Part shown: positions 53,393 to 63,152 of the stretch, in pieces
Layout of the letters: every line of letters begins with the position of its first letter
Numbering within the stretch: the stretch's first letter is position 1
NCBI RefSeq assembly: GCF_024170005.1
Contig: NZ_JALJXJ010000021.1
Location: 48,102-112,101 of the forward strand
Direction: 5' to 3'
Length of the DNA stretch: 64,000 bases
Source of the DNA: Azospirillum lipoferum
Lineage (GTDB): Bacteria > Pseudomonadota > Alphaproteobacteria > Azospirillales > Azospirillaceae
Notes under the pieces: generated by a model
The model's input: the letters and a program-made list of their open reading frames with translations, nothing else
Told to the model about the DNA's origin: nothing
The model's database searches: none
Program-made: the position numbers and the translations under genes

Positions 53393-55739
53393 ATGACGTC
53401 GATGTCCAATATGAAGGCCGTTTTGCCTCCTATTTCATCTGAAGGTATTACATACCGGAGCCCGAGGATAACTGGTCAACATCATGAAATAGCAAAAATT
53501 TCTTTTGGAACAAAAGCAGAAACATTGGAGCGCCTTCAAAGTCGCGTTGACAGTGCGCGAGTTCTTCCACAGCTGCGCTTCACGGTCGATGAGTGGAACT
53601 CAGCGCCAGAGACCGTCTGTCACATGGTCGCCGCTCAGGGTTGGACAAATTGTCCTGTTATCGTGCGCAGCAGCGCTTTGTCGGAAGACAGCGCAACACA
53701 ATCTCTGGCCGGGCGTTTTACATCCGTTGTCAACGTGCTTGGTAAAGAGCAACTTCATACAGCCGATGATCGATCGCCCAACTACCAGCGGAGTTCTGTT
53801 TACAAGAGATCCGGCCACCGGAGCTCAATACCTTATTATTAATCATGACGATTTGGGAGATACTGCCGCAGTGACGAGCGGGAACGGAGCGTCGCTTCAT
53901 ATGGTTGTTCATGTAAAAGGATCACCGAGTGCAGATCCTATGGTCCAGCGGCTTGCATCCCTTTCTGAAGAATTAGAAAGACTCCTTTCTCATAGCGCTT
54001 TGGACATCGAATTCGCTTTCGATCATGCAGGCGAGCTCTACCTCCTCCAGGTCCGGCCACTTGTGCTCGGAATCGAGCACGAGATCAAGGTAGCGGACCA
54101 TCACCGCCGATTACACTGCATCCGGGATCGGATCGCTGCATCTATGCAGAGCCATCCACATCTGCTCGGTGCGCGCACCGTGTTTGGCGTGATGCCAGAC
54201 TGGAATCCTGCGGAGATCATTGGCGTACGGCCGCGCCCGTTGGCCTTCAGTCTGTATCGGCATCTCATCACCGACGACGTTTGGGCGAAGCAACGGGTTG
54301 CCTACGGATACAGAGATGTATCAGGCGTTCCCTTGCTCCACAGCTTCAACGGATTACCCTATGTGGACGTGCGGGCGAGCTTTAATTCATTTCTTCCCGC
54401 CGATTTGTCGCCCGATCTTGGACAAAAGCTAATAGATTACTATGTATCTTGTCTTGTTGAGCGCCCTTCTCTACATGATAAAGTAGAGTTTGACATCGTG
54501 TTTACCTGCTACACATTTGACCTTGCTGACCGCGTTGGTGCACTTCAGAGCGCTGGATTCACCAATGCTGAATGCGTGCAGATCGTCGACAGTCTGCGGC
54601 GCCTCACCAACAAAGTGATCGCCAATGATGGTCTTTGGAATATAGATGCGGCAAAGGTCGAAGAACTGGAGCGTCGCCGCCAGAGCGTCTTGAAGTCAAA
54701 TCTCCGTTTGGTTGACAAGATCTACTGGTTGGTCGAAGATTGTCGACATTTCGGAACGTTGCCTTTTGCAGGTCTGGCTCGATCCGGCTTCATCGCGGTT
54801 CAACTTTTACGTTCATTGGTTTCAGAGCAGGTCCTGACTCCCGCTGATTTTGATAGTTTTATGGCCTCGATTGATACCGTAAGCACCCGGATGGCACATG
54901 ATTTCGCAGTAATGGACAGAGGAGACTTTCTCACCCGCTATGGTCATTTGCGACCAGGAACATACGACATTCTCGCCCCCCGCTATGATGAGACACCAGA
55001 CGAGTACTTCGACTGGACAAACCGGAATACATATGATGATAAGACGACGTTCCGCCTTAGCCTGGAGCAAATTGAGCAGGTCAGTGACCACTTAGTCAAA
55101 CACGGTCTCAACCAGGACGTTCTAGGTTTATTCAAATTTATTCAGGCTGGAATTCAAGGGAGGGAGTACGCTAAGTTCATATTCACCAGAAATCTTTCAG
55201 ATGCACTGAAATTGCTAACAGAATTAGGAGAACAATACGGGTTTAGTAGGGACGAAATGTCATTCTTCGACATCCGCCGCATTGCTGATATTCATTCGTC
55301 GGGCGGCGACGTTCGGGAATGCCTCCATGACAGCATCGTCGCAGGACGTGCACGGTATGCGGAAACCTTGCAGACCACTCTGCCGCCTTTAATCCGCGCG
55401 CCGGACGATGTTTGGAGCTTTGCATTGCCGTCGAACGAACCGAATTTCATCACCCGCAAGCGTGCTGTCGGAACGGTGTGCAGCCATCATGAACGCGACA
55501 GTCTGGAAGGGGCGATTGTAGCGATCCCCAGTGCCGATCCGGGATTCGATTGGATCTTCTCCCGCAAGATTGCCGGCTTCATCACCGCCTTCGGGGGCGC
55601 CAACTCCCATATGGCGATCCGAGCGAACGAGCTTGGCGTGCCAGCCGTGATCGGTACCGGCGAGCTTCTCTATCGGCATTGGTCAAGCGCTCGCAAGCTA
55701 AGCATCGACTGTGCCAGCCAGCTGGTGGAGATCCTCTGA
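53393..55739 (+). pseudogene. PEP/pyruvate-binding enzyme (PEP synthase-like), frameshifted by an internal deletion
   Basis: The ATG at 53393 has AAGG upstream. The first frame encodes the start of the ATP-grasp PPDK_N domain (GWTNCPVIVRSSALSEDSAT then QSLAGRFTSVVNVLGKE). Near 53750 homology jumps to another frame, NFIQPMIDRPTTSGVLFTRD then PATGAQYLIINHDDLGDTAA. About 25-30 family residues are missing at the junction, so an out-of-frame deletion broke it. The rest is intact: a middle domain (GVMPDWNPAEIIGVRPRPLA) and a C-terminal phosphohistidine domain (FGGANSHMAIRANELGVPAV). Such PEP-synthase-like proteins occur in surface-glycan and small-molecule clusters; the product is unknown. The 3' part could be made from an internal start. 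Confidence 0.8.
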
Positions 55740-55863
55740 AGGCTCCCCACAGCCAAGTTTCCGGCACGGCTCGACGCTGGCCCTCGCACCGTCACCTTCC
55801 CCCTTCGAAACGCGCGATTGACATCCTTTCGCTCTGCCGTTTCACAACCTGGACATCCATGGA

Positions 55864-57075
55864 ATGCGCATCAATGGTCTGGCCATTGGATTTTATGGCT
55901 TTCGCCTGCTCCGCAACGCCTATTTTCACGTTGCGATCAGTATTACCTATTTCTCCAGCATCGGCTTGACTCTAGCCGATGCTTTGACATTGGAGAGCAT
56001 CTATTATGTCAGCAAATGCCTGACAGAGATTCCGACCGGTTTCCTGGCTGATCGTTACGGCCGCAAGGCGTGTCTCGTTGCAAGTAGCGTCACGGCCGCA
56101 GCCGGATATGCGATGATGGTGCTGTGTCCGCAGTTCGCTTGGCTGATCGTTGCGGAACTCCTTCTGGGATTGTCTATGAGCTTGGCCAGCGGCGCCGACT
56201 CGGCTTTGGTTTATGAAGCCTTGTCTGAGCAGTCCCGTCTGGACGATTATCGGACGGTTGAAGGGCGCGGCTGGTCGATGCGCAATCTCGGTTATGGAGC
56301 GGCTTCGGCGGTCGGATCGCTCCTGGCCGCCCGATATGGGCTCGGATTGCCATTTCTGGTGAGCTCCGTCTTCATTTTGGGTTCTCTGCCCTTTCTGGCG
56401 CTTATTGGCGAGCCGCCTCTTTCTGCCATGTCTAAGAAACGGACTTCAGCCGCACGGGCAGTATTCGGGAGTCTGATCAGGGACTGTCGGTTTATTTTCG
56501 TGCTCCTCTTTTTCAGCTTGGAATTCATCTATGTCCGGGTCGGATTTTGGGTGTTCCAGCCCGCCTTGCGTGAGCTTCAGGTGCCAGTGTCCTGGTTTGG
56601 ACCGCTTTTCTGCGCAACTCTTGCCATATCGCTGGCAGCAGGAATGCGGATGGATTTGCTGCGCCTATCGCCCGGCGGGACCATGCTCCTGCTGACGCTT
56701 CCTATCCTTGCCTTCCACGGCTTCCTTGCGTGGGGCGTTCAGATCTCAGGCTCCGAGGGCCTGCTGCTTGCCCTTCTCGGTTTTTCATTTCATGCGGTCG
56801 TGCAAGGCATCTATGACCCGATTATGAGGGAATGGATCAACACGTTCAGCAGTTCGGAATTTCGGGCCACTACCTTGTCACTGGCATCAATGCTCGGAAA
56901 CCTTGGATTCGCCGCCGTCGCTCCGCAGTTTGGGGGAGCGCTGGAACGGTTCGGAACCACAAATGTGATGCTACTTACAGCACTGCTTTTCGCGATCTGC
57001 CTATTGGTTTTGATCGCGTGGGGACTGCGCATCAAAGCCGTTCCAGCTTTACAGCAGCTTGCACAGCGGATTTAG
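55864..57075 (+). CDS. MFS transporter
   Basis: The 403-residue protein has about 12 hydrophobic spans. The MFS A-motif between TM2 and TM3 is seen as EIPTGFLADRYGRKACLVAS, and the TM4/5 region is MSLASGADSALVYEALSEQS, as in drug- or metabolite-exporting MFS proteins. The substrate is unknown. It follows the PEP-utilising gene by 124 bp in the same AT-richer segment and may export its product. The stop codon TAG is created by an IS5 insertion: the element begins with its G, while TTA is the duplicated target; the original stop was presumably TAA. Confidence 0.9.
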   Translation: MRINGLAIGFYGFRLLRNAYFHVAISITYFSSIGLTLADALTLESIYYVSKCLTEIPTGFLADRYGRKACLVASSVTAAAGYAMMVLCPQFAWLIVAELLLGLSMSLASGADSALVYEALSEQSRLDDYRTVEGRGWSMRNLGYGAASAVGSLLAARYGLGLPFLVSSVFILGSLPFLALIGEPPLSAMSKKRTSAARAVFGSLIRDCRFIFVLLFFSLEFIYVRVGFWVFQPALRELQVPVSWFGPLFCATLAISLAAGMRMDLLRLSPGGTMLLLTLPILAFHGFLAWGVQISGSEGLLLALLGFSFHAVVQGIYDPIMREWINTFSSSEFRATTLSLASMLGNLGFAAVAPQFGGALERFGTTNVMLLTALLFAICLLVLIAWGLRIKAVPALQQLAQRI

Positions 57076-57921
57076 AGTGCGTGACAAAACGGGGCGGGAA
57101 CGGTTGGTAGTGGCATGGCATCCCCTCTTGTTTGCGACGCCTTGTGGGCGATGATCGAACCGCTGATCCCGCCGGAGCCGCCCAAGCTGAAAGGCGGACG
57201 GCCTCGGCTGGACGATCGTGCGGCGCTGACCGGCATCCTGTTTGTGCTGCGCACGGATATCCCTTGGGAGCTTCTGCCGGTGGAGATGGGCTGCGGCTCG
57301 GGTATGACCTGCTGGCGGCGTCTGCACGAGTGGCATCGGGCTGGCGTGTGGGAACGGCTGCATCGCGTGCTGCTCGACCGGCTTGGCTATGCCAACGCCA
57401 TCAACTGGGATCCTGCGGCGGTGGACAGCGCCAGCGTCCCGGCAAAAAGGGGGGCGAGGAGACGGGCCCGAGCCCGACGGATCGCAGCAAGCCGGGCTCC
57501 AAGCGCCACATTCTCGTCGATGCTAACGGCATCCCGCTCGCCCTGAGGATCTCGCCGGCCAACCGGCACGATAGCAAGCTGCTGGAAGCGCTGGTCGATG
57601 CCGTGCCGGCGATCCGCCAGTGTGCGGGCGGCCCCGGCGGCGACCGGCCAAGCTGCATGCCGACAAGGGCTACGACTTCGCTCACTGCCGGCGCTACGCC
57701 AACGAGCGATCATTCCGCGGATTGCCCGGCGCGGCATCGAAAGCAGCGAGCGTCTCGGCCGACATCGATCGGTGGTCGAGCGTACGCTCGCTTGGTTTGC
57801 CCGCTTCCGCCGCATCGCCGTCCGCTACGAACGGCGCGCCGATATCTTCACTGCCTTTCACCACATCGCGGCCAGCCTCATCTGCTGGCGATTCGTCCAG
57901 AGATGGTTCTGTTAGGCACTC
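57075..57921 (+). mobile_element. IS5-family (IS427-like) element, decayed (847 bp)
   Basis: The left end is GAGTGCGTGACAAAAC. The right end is GTTCTGTTAGGCACTC, whose reverse complement matches the left end at 13 of 16 bases. TTA flanks both ends (57072-57074 and 57922-57924), a TNA-type target duplication. The transposase is spread over three reading frames (see pseudogene entry). It is inserted at the MFS gene stop codon. Confidence 0.9.
57115..57915 (+). pseudogene. IS5/IS427-type transposase in three frames
   Basis: Frame one runs from the ATG at 57115 (LWAMIEPLIPPEPPKLKGGR to INWDPAAVDSASVPAK, containing the first D). At the CAAAAAGGGGGGCG tract near 57445 the family continues in a second frame (SKPGSKRHILVDANGIPLAL), a site where IS427-group elements use programmed frameshifting. 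Near 57640 it moves to another frame (RPAKLHADKGYDFAHCRRYA, second D), and near 57690 to a fourth segment (IARRGIESSERLGRHRSVVE then RTLAWFARFRRIAVRY, with the E). The first shift may be natural; the later two are lesions, so it is probably inactive. Confidence 0.85.
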
Positions 57922-58400
57922 TTAAACTCGGCGCATGAAAAGCAGGCCCGAGCACCAGAGACACGCAATGTGACACCCTGTCTCATGGGAGCCTCCTGCA
58001 TTGAATAATGCCAATGATGATATTTGAATTCCGCCTGATGCAAAATGCTTATTGGTGATAAACTAATGATAAACCTCTACGTTATTTAGTTAATAGTATT
58101 TTCTGTATAATATATCTTAGGATTTCTAAGTGAAAAATCAGAAATTTCCAACATCCATTTTATGTTTTCACTACAATATGACGAAGATTACGTCAATAGC
58201 AACTTCCTTTTTTCAAATACAATACGCTTTACCCACGCGATCGTTAGAGCATAGGTGAGCCAAGGTTCGGGCAACCAGAGGCCAAACGCCAGACAAGGAT
58301 GGCAGCAGGGTTTGTACAAGATGACTATGTTAGAGGCTTTTATTCCACGTCGCTCTGTCGGCTCCGGCAGCCATTTTCAAACACGGTTGTGGCGGACCAT

Positions 58401-58595
58401 TTTATGGTTCCCGCGAGTGCATTATATGGGTGCTCTCGTAACACTTTATGGTTCCATCCAGAAAAAGATCTGGAAGGAACCATAAAATGCAATTGCGACC
58501 CTTTGATTCCATTAGGAAATTGGCGAGATCTGGAACCATAAAACGCAACGCTGGAACCATAAAATGGTCTCTGGAGACTGTTTTGGAACCATAAA
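58401..58595. repeat. six copies of GGAACCATAAA, two inverted and four direct
   Basis: The 11-mer GGAACCATAAA is perfect at 58476, 58532, 58553 and 58585 on the plus strand and at 58401-58411 and 58445-58455 on the minus strand. Start spacings among the direct copies are 56, 21 and 32 bp; the last two are near two and three helical turns. The central pair (58445-58486) forms a hairpin of 18-bp arms with one mismatch, TTTATGGTTCCATCCAGA facing TCTGGAAGGAACCATAAA. The pattern suggests iterons, a multi-site operator or a MITE-like element; no replication gene is adjacent. Confidence 0.8.
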
Positions 58596-58931
58596 TTAGT
58601 TCAGTAAAATCTCGGAAACAACAATAGCAGACTGTATATTTTGCGAGTGTTTTTATACACTCATAGCGCGAGCTCTGTCCCGAGCGTTGACGGCTGTAAA
58701 GGAACAAAATCATTGATTAGCGCGTCGGAGCTTTGCCATTTCATTTCAGAATGAGTCCAGAGCAGGCAATGACCTTGTCACCAGCTCCGACGTAATGACC
58801 AATCGTAAGTTCAGTGACGCCAAACCATCGGAAACCGGCATGACCAAGTGGAGCATTTCAGCTACAGGCTCCCACATTTCTGATTGATGGCGAGTTTTCC
58901 GCTTTGGACACTTGTCTCTCACCTCCACAAC

Positions 58932-58959
58932 ATTCTGATCTTTTCAGATCAGAATTTTC
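58932..58959 (+). terminator. hairpin with T-run
   Basis: ATTCTGATC and GATCAGAAT form a 9-bp stem with loop TTTTCA, followed by TTTC. No plus-strand gene precedes it within 1 kb, so it may end a small RNA or be left from a deleted gene. Confidence 0.55.
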
Positions 58960-59009
58960 GCTCTATCACCCTTTGACGGACAACCGGCAGCAGTTGGGGC
59001 CTGAGTGAA

Positions 59010-59034
59010 CGGGGGAAGCAGGAGCCTCCCCCGC
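59010..59034 (-). terminator. GC hairpin after the RTX gene
   Basis: On the minus strand GCGGGGGAGG and CTTCCCCCG pair across CTCCTG, 8 bp after the stop codon of the large RTX gene. There is no T-run. Confidence 0.5.
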
Positions 59035-59042
59035 TTGTTGGC

Positions 59043-62000
59043 TCAGATGGTGACGAACCAGGCGCTCGACACCGCGGCGGGCTGAATGCCGACCAGGGTG
59101 AGGATGTCGCTGGTGCCGTAGACGATCACTGCGTCGCCATTGGCGTTGGTGTCGACGCTGTAGCTCTGGCCGGCCGCCAGACCGATCCGGTCGCCCTGCG
59201 CCGCGTCGAAGTCGGTGATCGTGTCCTGTCCGTCCCCCGAGGCGAACGCGAACAGATCGGCGCCACTTCCGCCAGTCAGCACGTCGTCGCCCAGGCCACC
59301 CAGCAGGGTGTCATTGCCGGCGGCGCCGTCGAGCGTGTCGTTCCCCGCGTTTCCCGCCAGCCAGTTGTCCAGCCCGTTGCCGATGCCGCTGGCATCGCCG
59401 CCACCCTGGAACACCAGCCGCTCCACATTGTCGCCCAGCGTGAAGGCCGACAGGGTGGTGCGCACCTCGTCGATGCCGGCGTCGGCCCCTTCAATCACCG
59501 TGTCGCCGATGCTGTCCACCACATAGACATCATCGCCGAGCCCGCCGATCAGGGTATCGGCACCGAGCCCGCCGTCTAGCGTGTCGGCGCCCGCGCCGCC
59601 AGCAATCAGGTTGTCCAGCCCATTGCCGGTGCCGGCAAACGCCGCCACGCCGGTGTAGGTCAGGGTTTCCACCCCATCGGTCAGGGTGTAGCCGGTCAGC
59701 GCGGTCCGCACCTCGTCGATGCCCTCGCCGGCCAGCTCGACCACCTGATCGCCAAAGCCGCCGACGAGATAGACGTCGTTGCCGGCCCCGCCGATCAGCA
59801 GGTTGCTGCCCGCTCCGCCATCCAGGGTGTCGACCCCATCGCCGCCACTGAGCGTGTCGTTGCCAAGCCCGCCGGTCAGCAGGTTGTCGAGCGCGTTGCC
59901 GCTGCCGGTGAAGTCGCCGGTGCCGGTGTAGGTCAGGGCCTCGACATTGGCACCGAGAAGATAGCTCGACAGGCTGGTGCGCACCTCATCGATGCCTTGG
60001 CCGGCCAGTTCCGTCACCATGTCGCCGGCATCGTCGACGAGGTAGACGTCGTTGCCCGCCCCGCCGGCCATGCTGTCGGCGCCCAGCCCGCCATCCAGGA
60101 CGTTGGCGCCGCTGTTGCCGGTCAACACGTTGTTCAGCTCGTTGCCGGTGGCGGTGATCGCCGCCGAGCCAGTCAGCGTCAGGTTCTCGATGTTGGCGCC
60201 CAGCGTCCAGTTGATCGAGGCGTTCACCGTGTCGATCCCTTCGCCGACCAACTCCGTCACCACGTCACCGGCATTGTCGACGACGTAGAGGTCGTTGCCG
60301 ATGCCGCCGATGAGCGTGTCAGCCCCGCCACCGCCGTTCAGCGTGTCGTCGCCCTCCAGCCCGGTCAGCAGGTTGGCCGCCCCATTGCCGGTCAGCAGGT
60401 TGTTCAGTGCATTGCCGGTGCCGGTGAGCGCGGCCGAACCGGTCAGGGTGAGGTTTTCGAAATCGGCCAGCAGGGTATGGCTGATCGAACTCTGCACGGT
60501 GTCGGTGCCCTCGCCGGGCAGTTCCACCAGGACGTCGCCGCTGTTGTCGACAACATAGGTGTCGTTGCCGGTGCCGCCGATCAGGGTATCGGCGCCGGCC
60601 CCGCCGTTCAGGGTGTCGTTGCCATCCAGCCCGGTCAGCAGATCGACTCCCGCGCCGCCGGTCAGGCTGTTGTTCAGGGCGTTGCCGGTGAAGGTGACGG
60701 GGCCGGAGCCGGTATAGATGAGGTTCTCGACATTGGCGCCGAGCGCGTAGCTGGCGAGGCTGGTGCGCACCGTGTCGGTGCCCTGGCCGGCCAGTTCGGT
60801 GACGATGTCGCCCGTGTTGTCGACGATGTAGGTGTCGTTGCCGGTGCCGCCGACCAGGGTGTCTGCACCGGTTCCGCCGTCCAGCGTATCGTTGCCGGCG
60901 TCGCCGGACAGGCTGTCGTTGCCCACTCCGCCGGTGATGAGGTTGTTGCCGGTGTTGCCGTTGCCGCTGAAGGCCGCCGTACCGGTGTAGACGAGGTTCT
61001 CGACATTGGCCGCCAGGGTGTAGCTGGCGAGGGTGGTGCGCACCTCGTCGGTGCCCTCGCCGGCGGCCTCGACGATGACGTCTCCTGCGTCGCTCACGAG
61101 GTAGGTGTCGTTGCCGGTGCCGCCGCGCAGGGTGTCGATCCCGGCGCCACCATCCAGCGTGTCGTTGCCCGCTCCGCCCTGGAGGATGTTGGCAACACTG
61201 TTGCCGGTCCCGGCGAACGCCCCGCTGCCGATGAAGGTCAAATTCTCGACGTTGGCAACTAGGCTGTAGGCGTTCAGCGACGTGCACACCTCGTCGGTGC
61301 CTTCACCGGCCAGTTCAGTCACGACATCGCCGATGTCGTCCACGACATAAACATCATTGCCGAGACCACCGATCAGCGTGTCGGCACCGGAGCCGCCATC
61401 CAGAGTGTCGTTGCCGATACTGCCACGCACCGTATTTGCCGAAGCGTTGCCGGTGCCATGGAACGCTCCCGTCCCGGTAAAGGTGAGCGTTTCGAGGTCA
61501 GCGCTCAATGTGTATTGAGCACAGGAGGCGCGAACCTCATCGACACCCTCCCCCATGTTCTCAACGACTTGGTCAGCCGTATCGTCCACAAGGTAGATGT
61601 CGTTTCCAAGGCTGCCCGCCAGCGTGTCGATACCGGAAGCGCCGTCAAGTGTGTCTGCACCATTTCCACCCTGAATGCGGTTGGACAAGGCGTTGCCCGC
61701 GCCAGAAAACGCCGCCGTGCCGGTATAGGTCAGATTTTCCACATTGTCGGGCAGCGCGTAAACGGTGAGCGTCGTTCGCACCTCGTCAATGCCCTCGCTC
61801 AATGCCTCAATCACCGAATCGAGAGTATTTACAATCTCATAGACGTCGTTGCCAGAACCGCCCACCAAGGTATCGCCGCCGGCTTGCGCAAGGCCCACAT
61901 AGACCTCGTTTTGGCCAATTCCGATGATGTCGTCGCGCCCATCGCCGTTCACGTCGGCCACGAAACGGGGAGTTTGATTCTGCGACGTCCATCCGGCAGA

Positions 62001-63152
62001 AAGCCCAAAGTATCCATAGTTGTAACTGGCGTAAGGATATCCTGCACTTCCGGCAACGAAGGTGCCATCAGCTTGGCCGAAAGCCACCACTGTCGTCGAG
62101 CCGAAGCCAATCAAATCGGCGCGGCCGTCGCCGTTGATGTCGCCGACTGCGCGCGGCGTGTTGTCCTGCGGTCCCCAACCGGAATCGCGAGTGAAATTGG
62201 TGTGGGCCAGGATCGGATAGGCAATGGTGCCGTTCGCTTGTCCCAGACCGACCCAAACCGCGTTGCTGGCGATAGCAACGATGTCGTCACGGCCATCGCC
62301 GTTGACGTCGGCAACGAACCGCGGCGAATTCTCCTGCGTGGTAAAACCTTGAGCTGCCGATGCAAAATATGGATAGGCATAGCTTGCTTGGGCAAAGGTT
62401 CCGTTCGCCTGCCCGAAGGCAACCACAGTGGAGCCTCCGCCAAATCCAATCAGGTCGGCGTACCCGTCGCCGTTGAGATCTCCGACCGCGCGAGGTGCCT
62501 GGTTGTTGGGTGCCCAGCCTGAATTTCTGGTGAACCCGTTGTTGGCGTAAAGCGGATAGGCGATGGTGCCGTCTGCTTGACCAAGACCGGTCCAAACGGC
62601 GTTGGACGCGATACCGATGATGTCGTCGCGTCCGTCGCCGTTCACGTCGGCGAGAAAGCGAGGAGATTGATCTTGCGTTGTGAACCCCTGGGCAGCTGAC
62701 GCAAAGTACGGATAAGCATAGCTGGGATAGGACGGCGTGAAGGTCCCGTCCGCTTGGCCATAAGCAACGAAGGTCCACCCGCCACCAAATCCAATCAGGT
62801 CGGCACGTCCATCACCATTGATATCGCCAACGGCGCGTGGCGTATTGTCTTGCGTTCCCCAACCATCGCCAATGCTGTAATTGGCATGTGCTAAGATCGG
62901 CGCGGCAATGGTACCGATCGCGCCGGCAGACGCCGAACTCCCAATCAGCGTGTCGTCACCGGCACCACCAAACAAACTATCGGCTCCAGCCGCTCCATCG
63001 AGTCGATCATCTCCGTCCAAGCCGTATAGCACATCGTCACCCGAGCCACCGACCAGTGTATTGTGGCCTGACGTTCCTGTAACGATCCCCATCCCTACCC
63101 CCAATAATAGATTAGCCTGCACATCTTGCCCCAAGGCAGGTGACGTTTTCAT
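59043..63152 (-). CDS. giant RTX/FG-GAP calcium-binding type I secreted protein
   Basis: The 1369-residue protein has an N-terminal RTX nonapeptide block (LVGGSGDDVLYGLDGDDRLD). Six FG-GAP/VCBS beta-propeller-like repeats follow with calcium loops such as DINGDGRADLIGFG alternating with DVNGDGRDDIIGI. Ten modules of about 80 residues come next, each pairing an RTX turn (GGTGNDTYLVSDAGDVIVEA) with ENLTYTGTAAFSGAGN-type strands. The last block is LTGGSGADLFAFASGDGQDT then ITDFDAAQGDRIGL, and an uncleaved C-terminal secretion signal ends AWFVTI. It has no N-terminal signal peptide. It is probably a surface or extracellular matrix protein folding on calcium. No HlyB/D genes are nearby. A CGCGTACGCG palindrome lies just upstream of the ATG. 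Confidence 0.92.
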   Translation of the reverse strand: MKTSPALGQDVQANLLLGVGMGIVTGTSGHNTLVGGSGDDVLYGLDGDDRLDGAAGADSLFGGAGDDTLIGSSASAGAIGTIAAPILAHANYSIGDGWGTQDNTPRAVGDINGDGRADLIGFGGGWTFVAYGQADGTFTPSYPSYAYPYFASAAQGFTTQDQSPRFLADVNGDGRDDIIGIASNAVWTGLGQADGTIAYPLYANNGFTRNSGWAPNNQAPRAVGDLNGDGYADLIGFGGGSTVVAFGQANGTFAQASYAYPYFASAAQGFTTQENSPRFVADVNGDGRDDIVAIASNAVWVGLGQANGTIAYPILAHTNFTRDSGWGPQDNTPRAVGDINGDGRADLIGFGSTTVVAFGQADGTFVAGSAGYPYASYNYGYFGLSAGWTSQNQTPRFVADVNGDGRDDIIGIGQNEVYVGLAQAGGDTLVGGSGNDVYEIVNTLDSVIEALSEGIDEVRTTLTVYALPDNVENLTYTGTAAFSGAGNALSNRIQGGNGADTLDGASGIDTLAGSLGNDIYLVDDTADQVVENMGEGVDEVRASCAQYTLSADLETLTFTGTGAFHGTGNASANTVRGSIGNDTLDGGSGADTLIGGLGNDVYVVDDIGDVVTELAGEGTDEVCTSLNAYSLVANVENLTFIGSGAFAGTGNSVANILQGGAGNDTLDGGAGIDTLRGGTGNDTYLVSDAGDVIVEAAGEGTDEVRTTLASYTLAANVENLVYTGTAAFSGNGNTGNNLITGGVGNDSLSGDAGNDTLDGGTGADTLVGGTGNDTYIVDNTGDIVTELAGQGTDTVRTSLASYALGANVENLIYTGSGPVTFTGNALNNSLTGGAGVDLLTGLDGNDTLNGGAGADTLIGGTGNDTYVVDNSGDVLVELPGEGTDTVQSSISHTLLADFENLTLTGSAALTGTGNALNNLLTGNGAANLLTGLEGDDTLNGGGGADTLIGGIGNDLYVVDNAGDVVTELVGEGIDTVNASINWTLGANIENLTLTGSAAITATGNELNNVLTGNSGANVLDGGLGADSMAGGAGNDVYLVDDAGDMVTELAGQGIDEVRTSLSSYLLGANVEALTYTGTGDFTGSGNALDNLLTGGLGNDTLSGGDGVDTLDGGAGSNLLIGGAGNDVYLVGGFGDQVVELAGEGIDEVRTALTGYTLTDGVETLTYTGVAAFAGTGNGLDNLIAGGAGADTLDGGLGADTLIGGLGDDVYVVDSIGDTVIEGADAGIDEVRTTLSAFTLGDNVERLVFQGGGDASGIGNGLDNWLAGNAGNDTLDGAAGNDTLLGGLGDDVLTGGSGADLFAFASGDGQDTITDFDAAQGDRIGLAAGQSYSVDTNANGDAVIVYGTSDILTLVGIQPAAVSSAWFVTI

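Larger units (their letters stand above)
57922..59042. other. AT-rich non-coding block of about 1.1 kb
   Basis: There is no supported gene. Short frames at 58255-58485 and 58746-58928 have no start signals or family features. The first 330 bp is strongly AT-rich; 58401-58595 holds six copies of an 11-bp motif (separate entry); 58930-59035 holds two hairpins. It separates the IS-bounded segment from the RTX gene. Confidence 0.6.

Noticed and set aside
58255..58485. 76-codon ORF in the non-coding block
   Set aside because: It crosses the inverted repeats, lacks a ribosome-binding site and has no coding character.
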